DNA from: Candidatus Methanofastidiosia archaeon
Lineage (GTDB): Archaea; Methanobacteriota_B; Thermococci; Methanofastidiosales; Methanofastidiosaceae
Direction: 5' to 3'
DNA: 5,912 nucleotides
NCBI GenBank assembly: GCA_003558335.1
Contig: PWMA01000172.1
Coordinates: 1 to 5,912 of the forward strand
The translations under genes were made by a program, and so were the position numbers. The notes beneath the pieces were generated by a model, which had not been told where the DNA came from, did not search any database, and saw only the letters and a program-made list of their open reading frames with translations. Shown piece by piece: positions 1-5,912 of the stretch (its first letter is position 1; each line of letters starts with the position of its first letter).

Positions 1-1
1 A

Positions 2-2260
2 GGGTTTAAATATAAACATGTTTTAGAAGAATATATTCCAATACATAAACATTTCAAAGAACAAAAAACACATACTATTATTCTTACAAACTATGTAACG
101 CTAGAAGATGGTACGGGGTGCGTCCACACGGCCCCTGGACATGGTCCCGAAGATTACAATGCAGGCATTGAATTTAAATTACCAATATTTTCACCAGTTG
201 GAGAAACTGGAAAATTTACAGAAGAAGCTGGAAAGTATAGTGGAATTTATATTAAAGATGCCAATGATCTGATCATTGAAGATATTGAAGATAAAGGATT
301 TCTTGTTTTTAGAGATTCTATATTCCATAGGTATGCACACTGTTGGAGATGCAAATCATCTTTACTTTATAGAGCTTCTGACCAGTGGTTTATAAAAGTT
401 GAATCTATAAAAGACAAAATACTAGAAGAGAACAGGAAAGTTAATTGGGTCCCTGAGTGGGCAGGCGAAAAAAGATTTCACAACTGGATTGAAGGTGCTA
501 GAGATTGGTGCATTTCAAGGCAGAGGTTTTGGGGCATCCCCTTGCCAATATGGGAATGTTCTTGTGGAAATCTCATTGTTGTTTCTTCTATCAGTGAAAT
601 AAAATCCTTGGGTGGAGACGTTACAGAGGATCTCCATAAACCATACATAGATGAAGTTTATCTTAACTGTTCCAAATGTTCAAAAAAAATGAAGCGTGTT
701 CCTGATATCGCTGACGTTTGGTTTGATTCAGGCGCTTCAACCTGGAGTTCACTTGGATATCCTCAAAACAGTGACAAATTCAACGAAATGTTCCCAATTG
801 ATTTTATAACAGAAGGTCTTGATCAAACAAGAGGCTGGTTTTATACCTTAATGTTGGAAAGTTTCATTGTTTTTGACCGTGCGCCTTACAATCAGGTATT
901 AATGAATGACTTTGTATTGGATCAATTTGGTCAGAAAATGTCAAAATCTCTAGGAAATGTAGTTGATCCAAAAGAGGTAATTGAAAAATACGGCGCAGAT
1001 GTCACGAGATTTTATCTATTGTGGGAGATAGCGCCATGGGACAAGTTAAAGTTCAACTGGGAAAATGTTGAAAGCATTTACAGAACTTTTAACATATTAT
1101 GGAATGCATATAAATTTGTTACACTTTACATGTCTCTAGATAAGTTTGCTATCAACACATCTTTGAAGGATGTAGAGAAATACCTAAGAGATGAGGACAG
1201 ATGGATACTCTCTAGAATTAATACTATTACAAAAGAAATAGAGGTGAAATTTGATACACTAGAGATCCACTTAATTCCAAGAAAAATAAAAGAATTTATA
1301 TTGGAAGATCTTTCACGATGGTACATCCGACTCGTAAGGGAACGGATGTGGCTCGAAGGGGATGACAAAGAAAAGATAAGCGCATATGTTACTTCCTTCT
1401 ACGTATTTAAAAGACTTTCAAAGCTATTGGCTCCCATATCACCATTCATTTCTGATTCAATATACCAAAACTTTACAGATAATTCTTCTGTCCATCTGTC
1501 TGAATGGGAATCTCATGATAGTTCATTGATCGATCCTGAGCTAGAATTTAATACATCAGTAATTAGGGACATAATAGAATGTGCCCTACACGCTAGACAA
1601 AAAGCAGGAATCAAACTTAGATGGCCAATGTCCAAAGTAATTGTTGAAACACAGGACGAAAGTGTAAAAAAAGCAGTCTCCTCTTTAAAAAGAATTATTA
1701 AGAAACAAATAAACGTTAAAGAAGTAATAATTGGAGAAGTTATACAAGAACTCGAAGTCTCACCAAATCACAAATCCATTGGCCCTAAATTTAAGGCAGA
1801 TGCAAATAAAGTCGTTGAACTGCTAAACACCCACAATCCTTGTTTGATAAAATCTGAATTAGAGAAAAAAGGATTTTTTGATCTAAATGAATTCAAAATC
1901 TCTTCTGAAGATGTTATTTTTAACTATTTATTGCCAAAAGGTTATGAGTTAAGTGAATTCCAAAATGGAAAAATATTTCTCTATACTGAACTTACCGAAG
2001 AGTTAAAATCTGAGGCAATTGCTAGGGAAGTTATTAGAAGAATCCAAGAAATGAGAAAACAAGCAAATCTAAACGTTGAAGATTATATTTATTCTTACGT
2101 ACAATCTACCTTTGATTCTTTATTAAAAAACCATGAAGAATATATAAAAAGAGAAACTAGAAGCAAAGCACTACTTTTTTCTAAAGATAATGATTTCCTT
2201 GAAAAAGAATGGGACATCGAAGGAGATAAATTCTTAATTGGAATCAAAAAACATAATTGA
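2..2260 (+). CDS. ileS: Isoleucyl-tRNA synthetase, archaeal type (5' end missing)
   Basis: Charges tRNA-Ile with isoleucine in the cytoplasm and hydrolyses mischarged Val-tRNA. The frame is open from the left edge to a TGA, giving 752 residues. Comparison with E. coli IleRS (KMSKS near residue 602, here visible residue 312) implies about 290 residues are missing, including the HIGH motif. Visible in order: the end of the CP1 editing domain with GTGCVHTAPGHGPED (110-154); HCWRC (338-352); the class I segment ARDWCISRQRFWGIPLP just before a zinc-ribbon-like pair CSCG (557-568) and CSKC (668-679); DVWFDSG (713-733); the ATP-binding KMSKS loop (935-949); a helical anticodon-binding domain (about 1190-1500); and the C-terminal IleRS extension with REVIRRIQEMRK near 2030. 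The order and spacing are normal, with no frameshift. A TTG at 542 could be mistaken for the start, but the upstream codons clearly encode IleRS. ValRS and LeuRS are less likely, given the editing and C-terminal motifs. Confidence 0.97.
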   Translation, partial: GFKYKHVLEEYIPIHKHFKEQKTHTIILTNYVTLEDGTGCVHTAPGHGPEDYNAGIEFKLPIFSPVGETGKFTEEAGKYSGIYIKDANDLIIEDIEDKGFLVFRDSIFHRYAHCWRCKSSLLYRASDQWFIKVESIKDKILEENRKVNWVPEWAGEKRFHNWIEGARDWCISRQRFWGIPLPIWECSCGNLIVVSSISEIKSLGGDVTEDLHKPYIDEVYLNCSKCSKKMKRVPDIADVWFDSGASTWSSLGYPQNSDKFNEMFPIDFITEGLDQTRGWFYTLMLESFIVFDRAPYNQVLMNDFVLDQFGQKMSKSLGNVVDPKEVIEKYGADVTRFYLLWEIAPWDKLKFNWENVESIYRTFNILWNAYKFVTLYMSLDKFAINTSLKDVEKYLRDEDRWILSRINTITKEIEVKFDTLEIHLIPRKIKEFILEDLSRWYIRLVRERMWLEGDDKEKISAYVTSFYVFKRLSKLLAPISPFISDSIYQNFTDNSSVHLSEWESHDSSLIDPELEFNTSVIRDIIECALHARQKAGIKLRWPMSKVIVETQDESVKKAVSSLKRIIKKQINVKEVIIGEVIQELEVSPNHKSIGPKFKADANKVVELLNTHNPCLIKSELEKKGFFDLNEFKISSEDVIFNYLLPKGYELSEFQNGKIFLYTELTEELKSEAIAREVIRRIQEMRKQANLNVEDYIYSYVQSTFDSLLKNHEEYIKRETRSKALLFSKDNDFLEKEWDIEGDKFLIGIKKHN

Positions 2261-2275
2261 TTTATTATAATAAAT
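2260..2275. repeat. Perfect 16-bp AT palindrome after ileS
   Basis: ATTTATTATAATAAAT equals its own reverse complement. It begins on the last base of the ileS stop codon and is followed at 2279-2284 by six T residues. As RNA it could form only a weak all-A/U hairpin of about six pairs. The T-run could help end ileS transcription, since archaeal RNA polymerase terminates on T-tracts. The palindrome could instead bind a dimeric regulator, or be chance in AT-rich spacer DNA. Confidence 0.5.
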
Positions 2276-2279
2276 AACT

Positions 2280-2287
2280 TTTTTATA
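2280..2287 (+). promoter_or_regulatory. Probable archaeal TATA box for the GTPase gene
   Basis: TTTTTATA resembles the archaeal box A consensus (TTTAWATA-like). Its centre is about 31 bases before the ATG at 2315. With the usual 25-27 base distance to the start site, transcription would begin near 2310 and leave a leader of only a few bases. No Shine-Dalgarno motif is well placed before this ATG, which agrees with a leaderless or near-leaderless mRNA. The spacer is AT-rich, so chance matches are easy. The AT block at 2261-2275 is an alternative box giving a leader of about 20 bases. Confidence 0.4.
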
Positions 2288-2314
2288 CTGAAGTGAAGAT
2301 TTTGATTTGATATA

Positions 2315-3481
2315 ATGCCCGCTAATGTAACGCCTGAATATCTAAAAGCAGAAGATGCTTACAAATCCGCTAAATCATCCAAGGATAAAATAGCCGCTCT
2401 TGAAGCAATGCTAAGTGCAATTCCAAAACATAAAGGAACTGAAAAAATGCAGCTTCAAATAAAGAGAAATTTATCAAGATTGAAAAAGGAATTAGAAAAG
2501 GAAAAAGAACAAAAAAAAGGTGGAGCAGGCGGGGCTAGTTTTTTTGTTAGAAAGGAAGGAGCTGCACAAGTGGCTTTAGTAGGGCTTCCTAACTCCGGAA
2601 AATCTACACTCTTAAAAGAACTAACTGGGAAAGAAGTGGACATTGGACATTATGCATTTACTACTGTTAAACCTACCCCTGCAATGCTTCAATACAAAGG
2701 TATTCAGATACAGTTAGTCGATATGCCTGGACTGATCGAGGGAGTTTCAATTGGAAAAGGAATGGGCGGACCACTAATTAGTGCAATTAGGGCTGTCGAT
2801 GCAATAGTTATTCTAGTCGATTTGTCAGTTGATCCCATAAAAGATCTTGAACTTATATTAAAAGAGCTTGAAGCAAAAGGTCTAAGAATCAATAAAAAAG
2901 TTCCCAACATTGAAATATTAAAACTTCCAACAGGAGGTATTGAAATAGTTGGTGAAAATTTCTTGGTCAATTGTAATTCACAAGATGTTAAAAAAGTTCT
3001 TCAAGAAGAAAGAGTTCACAATGCAATAATCACTATAAAAGAACCGGTATCCTTAACTGATATTTTTGAAGTTTTGGACAGTTCTTTGGAGTATAAAAAA
3101 GCCATCATAATTGGTACTAAAGGAGATCTACCTGGTAGTAAAGAAGGTCTTGAAAGACTTGAAAAACACGTACAGAACTTTAAAATTGTCCCTGTTTCTG
3201 CAATAAATAATGTTAATCTAGACATTATACCTTCGGAGATATTTTCTCTTCTAAATATCATTAGAATCTATACTCGATCTCCTGGTGGGGAAATTGATGA
3301 CGAGGCAATGCCAATGAAGGTAGATTCTACAACTCTGGATGCTGCAAAAAAAGTTCACAAAACTCTCTATAAAAACTTTAAGTTTGCAAGAGTTTGGGGC
3401 GATTCTGCAAAATTTGACGGCCAAAAGGTAGGGCCAGTGCATGTTTTAAGAGACGGCGACATTATTGAGATTCACGTTTGA
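2315..3481 (+). CDS. DRG/Obg-family GTPase with C-terminal TGS domain
   Basis: A 388-residue GTP-binding protein of the DRG branch of the Obg family (COG1163-like). Relatives are linked to ribosomes and translation, so a cytoplasmic role in translation is likely; the exact partner is unknown. Residues 1-68 are helical and charged, with IPKHKGTEK at 36-44 and a lysine/glutamate-rich coiled-coil-like stretch. A glycine-rich linker (69-74) leads to the G domain: G1 GLPNSGKS (90-97), G2 around T116-T117, G3 DMPG (136-139), G4 TKGD (268-271) and G5 SAI (295-297). The long insertion between G3 and G4 is typical of DRG proteins. The TGS domain covers about 315-388 and includes FKFARVWGDSAKFDGQKVGP. 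The ATG at 2315 is chosen because the N-terminus from MPANVTPEY onward looks family-like. G4 has Thr where most GTPases have Asn. The last 36 bases overlap the convergent antiporter gene. Confidence 0.93.
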   Translation: MPANVTPEYLKAEDAYKSAKSSKDKIAALEAMLSAIPKHKGTEKMQLQIKRNLSRLKKELEKEKEQKKGGAGGASFFVRKEGAAQVALVGLPNSGKSTLLKELTGKEVDIGHYAFTTVKPTPAMLQYKGIQIQLVDMPGLIEGVSIGKGMGGPLISAIRAVDAIVILVDLSVDPIKDLELILKELEAKGLRINKKVPNIEILKLPTGGIEIVGENFLVNCNSQDVKKVLQEERVHNAIITIKEPVSLTDIFEVLDSSLEYKKAIIIGTKGDLPGSKEGLERLEKHVQNFKIVPVSAINNVNLDIIPSEIFSLLNIIRIYTRSPGGEIDDEAMPMKVDSTTLDAAKKVHKTLYKNFKFARVWGDSAKFDGQKVGPVHVLRDGDIIEIHV

Positions 3482-4657
3482 TCTTCTTACCAATCTTCCA
3501 AACAAAATTGGAGTAATAATTATAGAAAGCAGCGTAACTATTACTACAGAAGTATATAATTCACTGGATATAACTCCATTAATAAATCCAAATCTTACAA
3601 TAGCAAGTTCTAAAGATCCTCTTCCACACATCCCCACTCCAATGAGAAGTGAATCTCTGTTACTTAATCTAAAAAGTTTACTTCCTAATCCACACCCTAA
3701 TATCTTTCCAAACATGGCCCCTAAAAATAATACAGTTATTAGTGGAATATTAATTTGGCTATCCTCTCGATTAAACAATAGTCCGATGTATACAAAGAAC
3801 AGAGGCATAAAGAAAAACCTCATTAAAGAATTAATCTCGCTAGTTACCTCATTAAATCTTATCCTAAAAGACAACATTGGATCTTCTTTTTCCTTAATTC
3901 TACTAAGTATTAATCCAGCTAGAAAAGATCCCACAAGCTCATGAAGTCCAATTAAAGAAGCAAAAAGACCAAAAACCAAGGTAAAAATAAATACGATCAT
4001 GATCGATTGGTGTCGATATCCTTCAACTAAATATTTTACAATTCTTGAACCTTTTGGCGATGCCAATAACTTACTTAACAATATAGCAATTATAAAAAAT
4101 ATTACAATTCTCAATGTGACATTTCCCACATCTACCAAATTAAAAGTCGACTGCCTCAGTGTAATTGTTGACAACAGACCTATTAAATAAATTGCAATTA
4201 TATCATCAAAGAACGCTCCACCCAAGAGAATGTGTGAGACTTTTTGATTGCGCTCATTTGCTACCATTCCTCCAATAATTTCAATCGCTGTATTTGTAAG
4301 AATTATACTAACAAATAAAGAAGGAATTAAATCAAATCCAAGAAACCAAAGCCCTATAAAACATAAAACAAAAGAAGCCAAAATACCTAACATTCCAATA
4401 ACAATAGAAGAATATTTAGCTTTTGCCAGTTCTTTATATTCGCTTGTAAGTCCAGCATAAAGCATTATAACTAACAGTCCAATATCTGCTAACAACTCTA
4501 TTTCACTAGTAGGTTCTATAATCCCTAATAAGAATGGACCTAGAGCTATACCACAAATAACATGCCCTACAATGGGCGAGATATTTTTTCTTTCTACTAT
4601 ATCTCCGAATATCTTTGCAAATAAAAATATCAGTAAGATGTGGGCGAGATCAACCAT
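3446..4657 (-). CDS. CPA2-family cation/proton antiporter (NapA-like, probably Na+/H+)
   Basis: A 403-residue integral membrane protein of the Na_H_Exchanger (PF00999) type with about 12-13 hydrophobic segments. It should exchange a monovalent cation, most likely Na+, for protons across the cell membrane. Visible signatures: GHVICGIALGPFLLGI (31-46); the TNT segment (121-123), matching the unwound helix of NapA-like transporters; FFDD with the ion-binding pair D151-D152; LHELVGSFLAG (238-248); PLFFVYIGL (285-293); K318 in GKILGCGLGSK, matching the conserved lysine of electrogenic members; and GRGSLELAI (345-353). It ends without a TrkA-N/RCK domain, unlike KefB/KefC. The ATG overlaps the end of the DUF1638 gene by 8 bases (ATGGTTGA) and is preceded by a GAGGT ribosome-binding site, so the two genes are probably translationally coupled. 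The cation is inferred from the DD/K pattern; K+ cannot be excluded. Confidence 0.92.
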   Translation of the reverse strand: MVDLAHILLIFLFAKIFGDIVERKNISPIVGHVICGIALGPFLLGIIEPTSEIELLADIGLLVIMLYAGLTSEYKELAKAKYSSIVIGMLGILASFVLCFIGLWFLGFDLIPSLFVSIILTNTAIEIIGGMVANERNQKVSHILLGGAFFDDIIAIYLIGLLSTITLRQSTFNLVDVGNVTLRIVIFFIIAILLSKLLASPKGSRIVKYLVEGYRHQSIMIVFIFTLVFGLFASLIGLHELVGSFLAGLILSRIKEKEDPMLSFRIRFNEVTSEINSLMRFFFMPLFFVYIGLLFNREDSQINIPLITVLFLGAMFGKILGCGLGSKLFRLSNRDSLLIGVGMCGRGSLELAIVRFGFINGVISSELYTSVVIVTLLSIIITPILFGRLVRRSNVNLNNVAVS

Positions 4658-5432
4658 CTAATACCTCTTCAATTCCTTTTTGAAGCGTTTCCTTCAACAA
4701 ATTAATGTTACCTTTTTTGTAGCTAATTGGGAGATTAAAAATTTCAGAAAACTCTTTACATCTTTCATGGTATGTTAGCTTATCTCCAAAATCGAGATCA
4801 ACAACAACGATTCTAGTGTATCCTGCCCTATCAAATACAAGCTTCATTTTATCAACATCAAAAGATCCTACTGTTTCATGTGATAAATCTTTCCAATACT
4901 TTGCCCAACCATAAGACATAAACCAGGTTCCAGGCTCTTCATTTATAGTTTTTATGTATTCTTTTCTAGATCCAATGAGCGCGCATATACAATCATCTAC
5001 AATTTCGTTATCACTATCTTTTAAGATTAATGTTGGAACTCTTATTTTATTATCTTTCATTAGAGTTTTTATATCTCCTAGGGAGTTTCCACAAAGACCA
5101 AAAAACAATACAAGAGAATCCACGTGCTTTTCTAATTCTTTTGCTGCAAATCCTACCTCTTTTTTTATCAAAGCTGGATCGACGTGTAATGCAAGAGGCA
5201 TCATATATAGAATAGCTTCAAGAGATTCCTCTCTCTTTAAGAATTTTGTTGAGCACAACTCTCTCACTATTCTATACCTCTGTGAGCATATAGACTCACT
5301 TACGATTTTTTGAAATTCCTTTGAAGCATCGTTATCATATATTAGAATTTTATCTATCTCTGGGAAACTTTCTATTACTTCTAACAGTTCGTCTTCAAAA
5401 ATTTGGCATATAACTATTCCTATTCGTTTCAT
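4650..5432 (-). CDS. DUF1638 family protein
   Basis: A 260-residue soluble protein with no signal peptide or membrane segment. I recognise DUF1638 (PF07796) from CQIFEDEL near the N-terminus (residues 9-16), FFGLCGNSLG (110-119), DDCICALIGSR (146-156) and EPGTWFMSYGW (166-176). The length suits the family. Biochemical function is not established to my knowledge. From memory, members occur in methanogens and anaerobic bacteria close to corrinoid and methylamine-type methyltransferase genes; no such gene is visible here. Seven cysteines (9, 49, 60, 114, 148, 150, 225) and H83 are present; C9, C114 and C148 fall in the family motifs and could bind a metal or cofactor, which is inference. It lies 6 bases after the permease stop and overlaps the antiporter gene by 8 bases, so it is mid-operon. 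The ATG start is supported by a GGGAG motif upstream. Confidence 0.85.
   Translation of the reverse strand: MKRIGIVICQIFEDELLEVIESFPEIDKILIYDNDASKEFQKIVSESICSQRYRIVRELCSTKFLKREESLEAILYMMPLALHVDPALIKKEVGFAAKELEKHVDSLVLFFGLCGNSLGDIKTLMKDNKIRVPTLILKDSDNEIVDDCICALIGSRKEYIKTINEEPGTWFMSYGWAKYWKDLSHETVGSFDVDKMKLVFDRAGYTRIVVVDLDFGDKLTYHERCKEFSEIFNLPISYKKGNINLLKETLQKGIEEVLDG
4663..4667 (-). promoter_or_regulatory. Shine-Dalgarno site for the antiporter gene
   Basis: Read on the minus strand, GAGGT lies 5 bases before the antiporter ATG (4657-4655) and complements the CCUCC core at the 3' end of 16S rRNA. It sits inside the last codons of the DUF1638 gene and supports both the chosen start and coupled translation. 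Confidence 0.65.
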
Positions 5433-5438
5433 GAATTT

Positions 5439-5912
5439 TTATCTCCCAATCCACAGTATTATTTCCTTAAAGCTAGGCCTTTTTCCATACATTAATATTC
5501 CCACTTTAAAGATTTTTGATGCAACTTTGGTTGAAACTATCAAGGAAATCGATAGCACTATTAACGAGAGAATTAAATCAACCATTGGTACTTCAGAAAG
5601 TAAGATCCTCATCATCATTATTGTAGGAATAAATGGAGGGATCATACTCAATACTCTTATGAAAGCCACATTCGGATTTTGAACTATCCCAAAAAATAAT
5701 AGCAATGGGATAAACACTAAAAATGAGACAATTACCGATATCTGTTGAGAATCTCTGGTACTTGTTGAAATTGAGCCTATCATGGCAAATATTGAAGAAT
5801 ATAATAAATATCCTAAAATAAAAAATATCATAATCAAAAAACCTTTTTCAAGTGAAACTAATTGAATACCAAAAATAGATGTGATTATAGCCATACCACT
5901 TATCCAAATTCC
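5439..5912 (-). CDS. ABC-2 type transporter permease, NatB-like (5' end beyond the window)
   Basis: The C-terminal 157 residues of a membrane protein whose frame stays open to the right edge, so the ATG at 5894-5892 is probably internal. Three clear hydrophobic segments fall at visible residues of about 25-47, 58-78 and 110-128, with part of another at the start. The pattern matches the C-terminus of ABC-2 permeases related to NatB (COG1668): a GYLLYSSIFAMIGS segment, then residues such as STRDSQQ, then SMIPPFIPTIMMMR (89-102), and a final GILMYGKRPSFKEI tail. Such proteins pair with an ABC ATPase, which would be expected further upstream on the minus strand. NatAB of Bacillus exports Na+, but other members move drugs, peptides or unknown substrates, so the substrate is undetermined. 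It is the first visible gene of the minus-strand operon. Confidence 0.85.
   Translation of the reverse strand, partial: GIWISGMAIITSIFGIQLVSLEKGFLIMIFFILGYLLYSSIFAMIGSISTSTRDSQQISVIVSFLVFIPLLLFFGIVQNPNVAFIRVLSMIPPFIPTIMMMRILLSEVPMVDLILSLIVLSISLIVSTKVASKIFKVGILMYGKRPSFKEIILWIGR
5443..5447 (-). promoter_or_regulatory. Possible Shine-Dalgarno site for the DUF1638 gene
   Basis: On the minus strand GGGAG lies 10 bases before the ATG at 5432-5430, inside the last codons of the permease gene. The spacing is slightly long, but there is no better purine run near this start. Confidence 0.45.

Noticed and set aside
542..544. TTG as a start codon for a shorter synthetase gene
   Set aside because: The same frame is open back to position 2 and encodes clear IleRS editing-domain and CISRQRFWG sequence, so this TTG is an internal Leu codon.
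1126..1368. 80-codon minus-strand open frame inside ileS
   Set aside because: It is opposite the IleRS anticodon-binding region, has low-complexity Ser-rich content and no domain.
2511..2518. Run of eight A residues in the GTPase gene as a possible slippage or frameshift site
   Set aside because: The frame is intact across the run and the linker it encodes (Lys-Lys-Gly) fits the family; A-runs are expected in AT-rich DNA.
3465..3944. 159-codon plus-strand open frame opposite the antiporter gene
   Set aside because: Its protein has no recognisable domain, and it lies wholly opposite or overlapping strongly supported genes; it is an antisense shadow.
4954..5313. 119-codon plus-strand open frame inside the DUF1638 gene
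   Set aside because: It is antisense to a gene with clear family motifs and shows no family resemblance of its own.
5892..5894. ATG as the true start of the permease
   Set aside because: The frame continues to the window edge, and the remaining protein is only the C-terminal part of a much longer family.

Overview
The window looks like a stretch of chromosome from an AT-rich euryarchaeon. The evidence is an archaeal-type isoleucyl-tRNA synthetase, a DRG/Obg-like GTPase with a C-terminal TGS domain of the archaeal type, a TATA-box-like promoter with a near-leaderless start, and a DUF1638 protein, a family I associate with methylotrophic methanogens. A low-GC methyl-reducing methanogen lineage (for example Methanofastidiosa-like) would fit. 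That is a guess from gene content, and no marker in the window settles it.

Layout. Positions 2-2260 (+) hold the C-terminal 752 residues of IleRS; its N-terminus, including the HIGH motif, lies before the window. A 54-base gap follows, containing a perfect AT palindrome, a T-run and a probable TATA box. Positions 2315-3481 (+) encode a complete 388-residue GTPase. Three minus-strand genes converge on it. In transcription order these are the C-terminal part of an ABC-2 (NatB-like) permease (5912-5439, running off the right edge), a DUF1638 protein (5432-4650) and an electrogenic-type CPA2 cation/proton antiporter (4657-3446). The permease and DUF1638 genes are 6 bases apart, and the DUF1638 and antiporter genes overlap by 8 bases, so the three probably form one operon. 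The antiporter's 3' end overlaps the GTPase's 3' end by 36 bases, tail to tail.

The plus-strand genes are translation housekeeping: tRNA charging and a ribosome-associated-type GTPase. The minus-strand set combines two membrane transport proteins with a soluble protein of unknown function. If DUF1638 does work in methyl/corrinoid metabolism, the operon may link that metabolism to sodium or proton balance, but this is inference. Coding density is about 99 percent, no non-coding stretch exceeds 54 bases, and I see no tRNA, rRNA, CRISPR array, mobile element or clear sign of horizontal transfer. I did not find a convincing undescribed system; the most open question is the role of the DUF1638 operon.
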